Shown here piece after piece: positions 53,090-62,400 of a DNA stretch of 64,000 bases. The stretch spans positions 1 to 64,000 of the forward strand of contig CAYYMM010000001.1 in the NCBI GenBank assembly GCA_964472395.1, read 5' to 3'. The DNA comes from CALFER01 sp964472395 (GTDB lineage Bacteria; CSSED10-310; CALFER01). Every line of letters starts with the position of its first letter. Position 1 is the stretch's first letter. The notes below the pieces were generated by a model. The model worked only from the letters and a program-made list of their open reading frames with translations, did no database searches and was not told where the DNA came from. A program made the translations under genes and the position numbers.

Positions 53090-54652
53090 ATGAACAAGGT
53101 CATGTTGATCATACGAGACGGCTGGGGATACAGTGAACAATCAGAGGGAAATGCGATTCTGCATGCCGCGAGACCATTCGACCGGTATCTGCTGGCATCG
53201 ACTTCCGGAATACTGCTGGCATGTCACGGAGAACAGGTGGGTCTTCCGCCTGGGTTTCAGGGATCGTCTGAAGTCGGGCATCTCAACATGGGGGCCGGTC
53301 GGATCGTGGAACAGGAAGTGACGCGGATCTTTTCCGCGATGGCCGATGAATCCCTGTTCGACTCTGCCGGGTTCCGCCGGATCCGGTCTCAACTGGAACG
53401 CCCGGGATGCCGGTTGCATCTGTTCGGACTGCTTCAGGACGAAGGCGTTCATGCCCATCAGGAGCACCTCTTCCAGATCATGCGGTATGTCGGGATGCGC
53501 TTTCCGGATCTCGTGCAGATCATCCATCCCATCGCCGACGGTCGCGACACCCCTCCCCGCAGTTTCATTTCGTTCTATCACAAACTGCTCGACACCTGTC
53601 GAGAACTGCGGACTGCCCGGATCGGGACGGTACATGGCCGATACTACGGAATGGACCGATCAAAAAACTGGAATCTCGTGACACTGGCCGTCCGTGCCAT
53701 GATCCATGGCGAGGGTCGGCGAGTCGACGATATCGAGGCAGCGGTACGGGAGGCCTATCAGGATGAAACGACTCCGGATCACGCGCCGATGTCGGACGAG
53801 TATCTGAAGCCCATGATCGTTCAGAATTACGACGGTATGCGGCCGGGTGATGTCGTGATCAACTTCAACTATCGTCAGGATCGAGCCATTCAGATATCCA
53901 AATCGTTCGTCGATCCTGAGTGTCCCTCGTTCGATCCGGCGGCACATGAGATTCACTATTATGGATTGACGCGGTATTACGATGCATTCCGGAATTATCT
54001 CGTCGAGCCGATGTCGGACGATGCGTCGATGCGGAATCTTCTCGGAGAGGTCGTTTCAAAAGCCGGTTACCGGCAGTTACGGATCGCCGAGACTCAGAAA
54101 TTCCGCCATGTTACATCGTTTTTCAATGGAAAGCGGACGGCGGCGTATGACCGTGAGGATCAGATCGAGATTCCGAGCGAGTTTGATCCGGCTGTGTTTG
54201 CATCGCATCCGGAAATGAATGCCGGCGATGTCACGCGGGAGCTGTTGTCGCGATTGTCACTGGGATATGAATTCATTGTTGTGAACTACGCCAACTGCGA
54301 CATGGTCGGGCATACGGGGGATTACGATGCCGCAAAGGCAGCTGCGGACATCGTCGATGCCAATGTCCGGGAGACGACCCGGAAGGCGATCGAGGCAGGG
54401 TATACGGTTCTGATCACGGCCGATCACGGTAATTCCGAGGAAATGATCGATGCGCGGGGAGAACCCAAAACGTCGCATACGATCAATCCGGTCAAACTGC
54501 ATGTTCTGTCGGAGAATCTGGACGTGCAATTCCGGCGCGATCACGCCATTTTATCGGATATCACCGCGTTGATACTCCGGATCCTGGACCTGCCTGTTCC
54601 GGATGAGATGGTTTCTCGCGGTCTCGAGGAAACGGCGATCAGAAGGAAATGA
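53090..54652 (+). CDS. gpmI: 2,3-bisphosphoglycerate-independent phosphoglycerate mutase
   Basis: The 520-residue product interconverts 3- and 2-phosphoglycerate in glycolysis and gluconeogenesis, using two Mn ions and a phosphoserine intermediate. Metal ligand D10 is in LIIRDGWGY and the catalytic Ser60 in GSSEVGHLNMGAGR. Later metal motifs are NYANCDMVGHTGDYDA and LITADHGNSEEM, ending KTSHTINPVKL. GAGGAG precedes the ATG. Its last 14 bases overlap the convergent mntP end. Probably co-transcribed with the ATP-grasp gene. Confidence 0.96.
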   Translation: MNKVMLIIRDGWGYSEQSEGNAILHAARPFDRYLLASTSGILLACHGEQVGLPPGFQGSSEVGHLNMGAGRIVEQEVTRIFSAMADESLFDSAGFRRIRSQLERPGCRLHLFGLLQDEGVHAHQEHLFQIMRYVGMRFPDLVQIIHPIADGRDTPPRSFISFYHKLLDTCRELRTARIGTVHGRYYGMDRSKNWNLVTLAVRAMIHGEGRRVDDIEAAVREAYQDETTPDHAPMSDEYLKPMIVQNYDGMRPGDVVINFNYRQDRAIQISKSFVDPECPSFDPAAHEIHYYGLTRYYDAFRNYLVEPMSDDASMRNLLGEVVSKAGYRQLRIAETQKFRHVTSFFNGKRTAAYDREDQIEIPSEFDPAVFASHPEMNAGDVTRELLSRLSLGYEFIVVNYANCDMVGHTGDYDAAKAAADIVDANVRETTRKAIEAGYTVLITADHGNSEEMIDARGEPKTSHTINPVKLHVLSENLDVQFRRDHAILSDITALILRILDLPVPDEMVSRGLEETAIRRK

Positions 54653-55202
54653 TGCCGAGGTGCGACAGGAGCATGCGCGTTCCGATCGCGATCAGAACGA
54701 GACCTCCGATGAATTCACAGCGTTTTCCGAGAATACACTTGATGCGGTTGGCGGCGATCATCGCGAGAAAGGTAGCGGCGGCGGCGACGACGCCGATCAG
54801 GGTCACCGAGAGCGTCACCGGAGCCTCGGCCGCCGATAAACCGACTCCCGCTGCCAGCGCGTCGATGCTCACAGCCGTCGACAGCCCGATCATGATGAAA
54901 CCCCGGGTCAGATCTGTTTCCTGATCGCGACTTTCTTCCTGAAACGATTCGTACATCATTTTCAGACCGATGGCGGTCAGAATCGAGAAGGCAATCCAGT
55001 GATCCCATGCCTTGATGTGGATCAGAATGACGTTACCGGCCATGATGCCTGAGAAACTGAAAATGGACTGGAAGAGTCCGAAGTGAAAAGACAGACGGAA
55101 GTACTGGCGGGGCGCGCGATGGTTGAGTCCGACGGCAGCGCCGATCGAGAAAGCGTCGGCTGCGAGCGCGAGTGCAAGGAGCAGGATTTCCAGAAGCGAC
55201 AT
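54639..55202 (-). CDS. mntP: Manganese efflux pump MntP
   Basis: The product has 187 residues with six hydrophobic helices, in two repeats of three. The signature ALAADAFSIGAAVGL holds D16, and the second-half counterpart STAVSIDALAAGVGL holds the equivalent Asp; both are needed for Mn transport in this family. A longer frame starts 18 codons upstream but begins outside the first helix. It exports Mn(II) across the inner membrane. No yybP-ykoY riboswitch pattern is visible in the 169 bp upstream. It is interesting that gpmI, the convergent gene, encodes an Mn-dependent enzyme. Confidence 0.88.
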   Translation of the reverse strand: MSLLEILLLALALAADAFSIGAAVGLNHRAPRQYFRLSFHFGLFQSIFSFSGIMAGNVILIHIKAWDHWIAFSILTAIGLKMMYESFQEESRDQETDLTRGFIMIGLSTAVSIDALAAGVGLSAAEAPVTLSVTLIGVVAAAATFLAMIAANRIKCILGKRCEFIGGLVLIAIGTRMLLSHLGIISF

Positions 55203-55371
55203 GGTGTTGACCTTTTTGCAGGCGCCAGGAAAGAGGTGCAGAAAACCGGCGAGCAAAACGAGGGGATACTATGAATTTTTTAATCAACTATCAACATCGA
55301 ACGAACGCTTTTCCTGGTTGACACCAGACGCCCGCAATGCGAATCTCAGAAGGATCACCAAGGAGTCCTGC

Positions 55372-56631
55372 ATGCCTCGACACGATGTGCTCGCAATCAT
55401 TCTCGGCGGTGGACGCGGAACCCGGCTGTTTCCTCTGACCAAAATGCGAGCGAAGCCGGCGGTGCCGCTGGCCGCGAAGTACCGGCTGATCGATATTCCG
55501 ATCAGCAATTGCATCAATTCAGAGATCAACCGGATTTTCGTTCTGACTCAGTTTCTCTCGGCATCTCTCCACCGGCATGTATATGAAACGTATAAGTTCG
55601 ACGTGTTTTATGACGGATTCGTCGAACTGCTGCCGGCGGAGCAGACGTTGACGAGTGCCGCGTGGTATCAGGGGACGGCGGATGCCGTGCGGAGGCAGAT
55701 GCATCGTGTCCTGCGGATCAATCCGCGTGATTCACTGATTCTGTCCGGTGATCATCTGTATCGAATGGATTACACCGAGTTTCTTGATTTTCATCGATCG
55801 AACGAAGCGGACATCACGATCGCGGTTTACCCTGTTCCAATGGAGGACACACACCGGTTTGGAATCCTGAAAACCGATCCGTCACACCGGGTGATCCGAT
55901 ACCTCGAAAAACCACAGAATCCCGATGACCTGACCGATATGGCTGTGAATCCGGATTCCGGCAGACCATTTCTGGCGTCCATGGGTGTATTCCTGTTCCG
56001 AACCGACAGACTTCGAGCGGTTCTGGAGACGGTATCCGGTGAGGATTTCGGCCGCGACATCATTCCGAACGCGATCGGGTCTCACCGGGTGTTCGCCTTT
56101 CCGTTCAGGGGATACTGGGAAGACATCGGATCGATGGCGTCTTTCTTCAACGCCAATCTCAGTCTCACGGATATCGAACCTCCATTCGATTTCTATGATC
56201 CGAATAGTCCGATTTACACGCGTTCCCGATTTCTGCCTCCGTCACGCATGGACGGCTGTCGCCTGAGCCGGGTGGTCATCGCCGACGGGTGTCGGATTGC
56301 GAGTGCTGCGATCGAGCGGTCGATCATCGGTAACCGGAGCATCATCCGGAGCGGGGCCGCATTGAAGGAAGTCGTGATGCTGGGAGCAGATCATTACGAG
56401 GACGTAGCGGAGCGTGACCGGAATGAGCAGAACGGGTTGCCGCATATCGGGATTGGCGAAGATTCGATGATCGAACGAGCGATCATCGACAAGAATGTCC
56501 GGATCGGACAGAGGGTTCGGATCACGCGCCACGAGCAGGATTCGGATTGTGACCGCGAACGGTATTCGATCCGGGATGGGATCACGGTCATCCCGAAAAA
56601 TGCGGTCATCCCGGACGGAACGGTGATCTGA
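55372..56631 (+). CDS. glgC: Glucose-1-phosphate adenylyltransferase (ADP-glucose pyrophosphorylase)
   Basis: The product has 419 residues from ATG 55372, with AAGGAG at 55360-55365. A much longer upstream frame overlaps mntP antisense and is not real. The nucleotide-binding start is AIILGGGRGTRLFPLTKMRAKPAVPLA. Then come ISNCINSEINRIFVLTQF, the substrate motif SGDHLYRMDY and GYWEDIGSMASF. A left-handed beta-helix (hexapeptide) end follows (CRIASAAIERSIIGNRSIIRSG). It makes ADP-glucose for glycogen. No other glg gene lies in the window. Confidence 0.94.
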   Translation: MPRHDVLAIILGGGRGTRLFPLTKMRAKPAVPLAAKYRLIDIPISNCINSEINRIFVLTQFLSASLHRHVYETYKFDVFYDGFVELLPAEQTLTSAAWYQGTADAVRRQMHRVLRINPRDSLILSGDHLYRMDYTEFLDFHRSNEADITIAVYPVPMEDTHRFGILKTDPSHRVIRYLEKPQNPDDLTDMAVNPDSGRPFLASMGVFLFRTDRLRAVLETVSGEDFGRDIIPNAIGSHRVFAFPFRGYWEDIGSMASFFNANLSLTDIEPPFDFYDPNSPIYTRSRFLPPSRMDGCRLSRVVIADGCRIASAAIERSIIGNRSIIRSGAALKEVVMLGADHYEDVAERDRNEQNGLPHIGIGEDSMIERAIIDKNVRIGQRVRITRHEQDSDCDRERYSIRDGITVIPKNAVIPDGTVI

Positions 56632-56643
56632 AATCAATCCGAG

Positions 56644-56659
56644 TGTTCCACGTGGAACA
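56644..56659. promoter_or_regulatory. parS site (exact ParB consensus palindrome)
   Basis: TGTTCCACGTGGAACA is a perfect 16-bp palindrome and an exact match to the ParB-binding consensus TGTTNCACGTGNAACA. It lies in the 46-bp gap between glgC and the next gene, 5 kb from the candidate oriC, where chromosomal parS sites cluster. parA and parB are not in this window. Confidence 0.9.
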
Positions 56660-56677
56660 TGCCATGAAGGAGACGAT

Positions 56678-57214
56678 ATGATTCAGGAGTACACAGCATG
56701 GGTCGGAGCGAATCCTCTCGCCTCGGCAGCCATCCAGTTCGCCATCCTCGGAACGCTCGGGGAACTCGTTTCCGTGTGGATCCGGAGAAAACAGCTCATC
56801 ATGCCGTTCACGGTCCGGCAGTTCCTGCTGAAAATCGTCGGCTGGGCATTGCTCGGATGGATCATCAAGTACGGGTTCACCGGTATGAAGGGTTTCACAC
56901 ACGCCTTGGTCGATCACCGGTTGATTCCTGCCCGGTTCGGAGAAGGACTGGGTGGCGCGCTGGCGCTGTCGGTGTTCACCAACGTTCTGTTCGGACCTCA
57001 AATGATGGCGTTCCATCGCTTTTCCGATAATCTGATCATGCGCCAGAAAGGATTCTCGGGGATCGAAAAAGCATGGTGGACGCTGATCTGGTTCTGGATT
57101 CCCGCCCACACCGTCACCTTCAGTCTGCCGAGGGATTATCAGATCGGTCTGGCAGCTTGCTGGTCCGTCGCACTCGGTGTGATCATGGGACTGTCTGCAT
57201 CGCGAAACCGATAA
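56678..57214 (+). CDS. Mpv17/PMP22-like membrane protein (tentative)
   Basis: The product has 178 residues with four or so hydrophobic stretches (about 12-28, 48-68, 88-105 and 125-172). The segment WWTLIWFWIPAHTVTFSLPRDYQIGLAACWSVALGVIMG resembles the W-x(3)-W-P-x-x-x-x-F-x-x-x-P motif of Mpv17/PMP22 proteins. Those are chiefly known from mitochondria and peroxisomes, with scattered bacterial members of unknown role. It has GAAGGAG upstream. The next gene starts 1 bp after its stop, so they are likely co-transcribed. The family assignment is moderate. Confidence 0.6.
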   Translation: MIQEYTAWVGANPLASAAIQFAILGTLGELVSVWIRRKQLIMPFTVRQFLLKIVGWALLGWIIKYGFTGMKGFTHALVDHRLIPARFGEGLGGALALSVFTNVLFGPQMMAFHRFSDNLIMRQKGFSGIEKAWWTLIWFWIPAHTVTFSLPRDYQIGLAACWSVALGVIMGLSASRNR

Positions 57215-57215
57215 C

Positions 57216-58643
57216 ATGACTCGACTCGTTGCCGTCTTCCTTCTCACGATAGTCCCGTTGTCCGCATCCGCGGATTCCTGGCCCGCCGAGTCGTGGAGTG
57301 ATGCCGTGAACATGACCGCCCTGGATTCAGAGTTCCAGGAGGATCTCAGCGGAGCGTTCTGGAATCCCCAAACCCGCGTTCTCTGGGTCTGCCAGAACGG
57401 ACTCGCCAAAATATGGGCCCTTGTCGAAGACGGAACCGGAGGCTTCGTTGTCCGGACGGATGGATCCGGGATGCGGTACGAGTGGGATCTCGGCATGCAG
57501 GACCTCGAAGATCTGACACAGGTGAATCTGGCGCAGGATGTGATCTATGCGATCGACGAAGGCGCGGGCACCATCTTTTCGGTCGATCTGAGTGCTCCGG
57601 ACACCCACCTGATCCTGCACTCGTGGAATGTATCATCCTTCTTGCCTGAATATGTGTCCGGATACGGACCTGAAGGGATCGCATTTGTCCCGGACGAATG
57701 GCTCGCGTGCCGGCAGTTCATGGATTCGACCGGGCAGCGCCGACTCAGTCAGAAAGGAATGAACGGACTGATGTTCCTGGCGCATCAGCAGGAAGGACGG
57801 ATCTATGTGTTCGATCTGAACCCGGACCTGAACAACGATGTCTGGCTGGTCGGAGAGTATGATACCGCGCGCAATGAAAGTTGTGCGGCGGGGTTTGATC
57901 GCGATCTGGGACTGCTCTGCATCTGGCACAACACCGGCTCGAACTATCTCGAATGGACCGATCTGACCTCGATCCCGGTATCCGGTTCGATCCGGCAGTT
58001 CAGAATGGTTCAGGAGTTCACCGGGCCGATCAGCGGGAATCTGGAGGGATTCGCAGCCGCGCCTCAAGCCCCGAGCGCTCCGGACTCGTGGTGTTTCATC
58101 ACACGCGATGACGGAGGTTCAGACTCGCTCAGATGGTTTCGATCTTTTCGGCTGCCGGATGTGACGCCTCCTGCGTTTCTGAATGCGACGCCGCGGATTC
58201 GTGAGGTTTCGGCCGAATCAGTCACAATTGGTGTCGAGTTGAATGAACCGGGCCGTCTGTATCTGGTCGTATTGGCGGATGGTGCGCCGGCTCCGGATGT
58301 CCGGCATGTCAGAGGCGGACGGGATGCGTCGGGTAATCCGCCGATTGCAGAGGGATTCATCGACGTCACGGCATCAGGGGTTGAAGCGACAGGCGAATTT
58401 CAAGGATTGGCGCCAGCGACGGCGTACGATGTGTTTTGTGTGGCGGAAGATCAGCGCGGTATTCTTCAGAATGACGTGACGTTCTTGAACGCCGTTACGT
58501 CCGACCCGGTCGCGTCTCCGACACCTCCCATCACGCCGACTCCTCAAGCTGTCCCGACCGGGCAGGCCGGAACTGTGCCACTGATCATGCTTCTGATGTC
58601 AGGGATCATCCTCGCCGGGCAGATCAATCGACGATGCGGATGA
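57216..58643 (+). CDS. Secreted propeller-like protein with fibronectin-type domain and C-terminal sorting-type tail
   Basis: The product has 475 residues. The signal peptide is MTRLVAVFLLTIVPLSASA. Residues 30-300 look like a beta-propeller of the SdiA-regulated or phytase-like kind (DLSGAFWNPQTRVLWVCQNG, DLGMQDLEDLTQVNLAQDVIYAIDEGAG, GPEGIAFVPDEW). A fibronectin-like segment follows (about 320-425, ending LAPATAYDVFCVAEDQRG). Then come a Pro/Thr linker, VPTGQAG, a hydrophobic helix and NRRCG. The propeller has repeated acidic turns that could bind metal. Enzyme activity is not established. It starts 1 bp after the preceding stop. Confidence 0.75.
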   Translation: MTRLVAVFLLTIVPLSASADSWPAESWSDAVNMTALDSEFQEDLSGAFWNPQTRVLWVCQNGLAKIWALVEDGTGGFVVRTDGSGMRYEWDLGMQDLEDLTQVNLAQDVIYAIDEGAGTIFSVDLSAPDTHLILHSWNVSSFLPEYVSGYGPEGIAFVPDEWLACRQFMDSTGQRRLSQKGMNGLMFLAHQQEGRIYVFDLNPDLNNDVWLVGEYDTARNESCAAGFDRDLGLLCIWHNTGSNYLEWTDLTSIPVSGSIRQFRMVQEFTGPISGNLEGFAAAPQAPSAPDSWCFITRDDGGSDSLRWFRSFRLPDVTPPAFLNATPRIREVSAESVTIGVELNEPGRLYLVVLADGAPAPDVRHVRGGRDASGNPPIAEGFIDVTASGVEATGEFQGLAPATAYDVFCVAEDQRGILQNDVTFLNAVTSDPVASPTPPITPTPQAVPTGQAGTVPLIMLLMSGIILAGQINRRCG

Positions 58644-58646
58644 TAA

Positions 58647-59294
58647 TCAGGAAGCGACGGAATCTGACGCGAGCATACGACGAATCCCAATGGTCAGAAT
58701 GACGATTCCCGGCATCTGGATGAGGTGAAACAAGCCATTATGATCGAATTGCCCGATCAGATGAAGACCGGCGGAAGGGATGCTCTGGACGATGGCGGCG
58801 AACAGCGAGATCACGATGGACAGGCTGATTGCACCGGCGCCATCGCGTCTGTCGTGCGTCAACTTCAGATAGGCTGCGAGAGAGACGAGCAGGCCGGCCG
58901 CTTCATACACGATGAAAATGAGAAACGAGTCCGGGAACACGATCGTACCGAACCAGAACACGATCCCCAGCAAGAGAAACCATCGGATGGGGAGCGGTTT
59001 CCCGATGAAGTCTCGCGCAGCGGCAGCCGTGAACAGAGCGATCGCCAGTCCCAGGCTGGCATATAGAAGCGACCAGAGAAACGAGTGTAGAGCGGGCGGG
59101 ACGATTAACCCGTGGGTAATGGCACCCAGGATGCTTGCGGCTGAGAGGGATCCGAACATCGCGATCCAGATCCGTTTCTGACCGACGCAGGTTGTGTGGA
59201 TACGACGGATGGGAAGGATGCAGCCCAGCGTGAGCAGTCCCAGGATGGCGTCGGTTGCGGCGGTGGAGAGTTCGGTGGGCGAAGAAGCGAGCAT
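58647..59294 (-). CDS. Polytopic membrane protein of unknown function
   Basis: The product has 215 residues with about seven hydrophobic helices (near 12-28, 45-63, 72-92, 105-130, 135-150, 158-175, 190-208). The end contains DHNGLFHLIQMPGIVILTIG. A D-H-N-x-x-x-H arrangement in a late helix resembles metal-dependent membrane hydrolases such as alkaline ceramidases, but the resemblance is short and I would not assign a family. The first helix contains STAATDAILG with an intramembrane Asp. It is convergent with the preceding gene (3 bp apart) and divergent from the next. Confidence 0.6.
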   Translation of the reverse strand: MLASSPTELSTAATDAILGLLTLGCILPIRRIHTTCVGQKRIWIAMFGSLSAASILGAITHGLIVPPALHSFLWSLLYASLGLAIALFTAAAARDFIGKPLPIRWFLLLGIVFWFGTIVFPDSFLIFIVYEAAGLLVSLAAYLKLTHDRRDGAGAISLSIVISLFAAIVQSIPSAGLHLIGQFDHNGLFHLIQMPGIVILTIGIRRMLASDSVAS

Positions 59295-59438
59295 GATCGG
59301 GTTGTATCATAAACTCATGGAAAACAAACTCTTCTTTTTATCTGGAGACTTGCAGCGCATGGTTGTTCCGAGTATAAAGATAGGTTAGACGCCAAAATGG
59401 CCCTTGAAACATGCACAGGATGAGGAGGAAAGAACAGT

Positions 59439-62400
59439 ATGAAAGGCAGATCGATATTATCCCTTGCGGCATTACTCATGTTTTTTGCCGCCGCTGCCCA
59501 CGGGCAGACCATCGCCAGATGGGATTTCGAAGACGAAAATCTGATCGTCGATGAAGGCTCCGGAACGCTCGCTCGCATTGGTGGCGGAGCTGTGAGCTAT
59601 GTGACGGGAAATCCGGGGCGAGCAGTGACCAGCAACAATTATCCCACAGCCGCCAGTCCGGACGCTACCAACTGCTGGCAAATCAATATCAGCACATTGA
59701 GCTTCTTCGACATTTTTCTGAGTTTCGATGAAACTCGATCATCCACTGGAATTCGTGCATTCCAGGTGTTTTACAGCATCGACGGAGGCAGCAACTATAC
59801 GGCAGCCGCTCCTGCGACAACCGTTCCCGATGATTCGCTTTGGCGGTCTCAGTCGATCGACATGTCTGCGATCTCTGAAATCGAGAATGCCGCCAGTGTT
59901 ATTTTGCAGATCAGACCCTATTCTGCCGAAGCGACGACCGGCACGTGGCGGCTGGATGACATCCTGATCTCACAAGGCGCGCCCGCGGCCACGAGCACGC
60001 CGACATCTCCCTCTGCCACCAACACACCGACACCGACCAACACGACCGGCGGACCGACCAGCACACCGACCAATACCCCTCCCAGTTCATCGTCCATCAT
60101 CATCAACGAAGTCGACTCCGATACCCTCGGAACAGACGTCGCGGAATTCATTGAATTATACGACGGCGGCACAGGCAATACATCTTTGAATGGACACGTC
60201 GTCGTACTATTCGACGGCAGCACCGACACCAGTTATCGTGCTATCGATCTCGATGGATATACCACCAACGCCCAGGGTTACTTCGTCATCGGTTCGACCG
60301 GCATGGGCACACCGATCGAGATCAGTCCGGGAGGATCCGGATGGTTGCAAAATGGTGCGGATGCCGTTGCGGTGTATCTCGGACATGACACAGCATTCCC
60401 GTCCGGGACAGCCGTTACGACCACAAATCTCGTGGATGCGCTGGTGTATGACACGGACGACGCGGACGATGCCGGTCTGCTCGATCTGCTGAACGCCTCG
60501 GAACCGCAGATCAACGAAAACATCAACCTGAATAAAGACACTGAATCCATGCAGCGATGCCCGAACGGCACAGGCGGCGCGCGCAATACGTCGACATACA
60601 CGCTCCTGGCGACCACCATGGGTGTCGAAAACACCTGCGTGATTCCTCCGACCAACACACCGGCGAACACGCCGACTCCAACCAATACTTCAGGCGGCCC
60701 GACAGATACACCGACCGTGACTCCGACGAATCCTCCGATCAGCGCCATAAAAATCAACGAGGTGTTTGTCAATTCTCCGGAAACAGACATCCACTGTTTT
60801 GTGGAATTGTATTATCCTGGTGGCAACCTGAGTCTGAACGGTTATTCACTCGTTGGCGTCAACGGAAACGGTGGAGCCGATTATGTAACGATCGACCTGT
60901 CAACCTACTCGATTCCGGCGGATGGTTTCTTTGTAATCGCTCAGGATACCGGCGTTGCGAATTACGATATGATCGCCGCTTCGGTTGATATGCAAAACGG
61001 TCCGGATAGTATTCAACTGCGCGCGGGTGCGGTTGTGGTTGATGCCATGGGGTATGGCAACTTCAGCTCTGCTGTGTTTGCCGGTGAAGGCACACCATGC
61101 CCGATTATACCACCTGAGTATTCCTACTCGCGTATTCCCGACGGCGAGGATCTCGATGACAATGTCGTCGATTTCTTCATCGGCGACCTGACAGCCGGTC
61201 TTCCCAACGTGGAAGCAGTCGTTCCGACGGCGACACCGACCGGTTCAACACCGGTTCCCACCAACACTCCGACCTCCTCCGGACCGACCAATACCCCGAC
61301 CATCACCCCGACCTCAGGCCCGATCCCGCCGATCAAGATCAACGAAATTTTCGTCGATCCGGTGAGTCTTGACGACGATCTGGAATGGATGGAAATCATC
61401 AATACATCTGATTCTCCGGTTGATGTTACCGATGTGATCATCCAGAGCACGACGGCGACCGGTCAGGTCTACACCGATCGCGTCATTCTGCCCGCGCTGA
61501 TCATCCCGGCCAACGGATATCTGCTCGTTGCGGAATCACTGGTCGATGTGACATCGGTCCCCGGAACGACCGTCATCTATCAGCCGACGTCCCCGGATCT
61601 GGATATCGATATGCAGAACGGATCGTCGCACACCGAAGGCGTGCGGATCGTGACCGGCGCGCATGACGTGATCGATACCGTGATCTATTCAAACCCGAAC
61701 GAACCCGATCTGATCCCCGGCGATGAACCGGGCGATCCGTACGGTGAGCATTTCGCGCTGCGACCGCTCAGCGGCAACAGTCTTGCGAGATGCCCGGACG
61801 GTCAGGACACGAACCTCTGCGATGAAGATTTCATCCGCCGGACAACGGAATATGTCACCATCGGCGATATAAACAACTGCGAAGTTCCGACCCCGACTCC
61901 GACTCCCACCGGCCCGACCCCGACTCCGCCTCCGACATCCGCCATCAAACTGAATGAAGTCTACATCAATCCGCCGGGAACGGATGTGGGCTGCTTCGTC
62001 GAACTGTATTTCCCGGGCGGCATGGCGCTGACCGGATACAGCATCGTCGGAATCAACGGGTATGACGGATCGGAATACATCACGATCGATCTGTCCACCT
62101 ACTCGATTCCGACCGACGGATATTTCGTCATCGCCCAGGATACCTCGGTGGCCAATTACGACGTGATCGATACCCGGATCAATCTCCAGAACGGTCCTGA
62201 CAGCATCCAGATCAAGTACAGCGGTGTGGTGGTGGATGCGATGGGGTACGGCGATTTCACGGGTATGATTTTCGGTGGCGAGGGAGATCCGGCTCCGGCA
62301 TACTTCACGGGACCGTATTCGCACTCGCGGATTCCGGATGGCGACGACACGGAAGACAACCTGACCGACTTTGTCGCCGGCGAATTGACATCCGGTCTGC

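Noticed and set aside
55203..55371. Manganese riboswitch (yybP-ykoY) upstream of mntP
   Set aside because: I looked for the conserved purine-rich core and flanking stems on the minus strand and did not find them.
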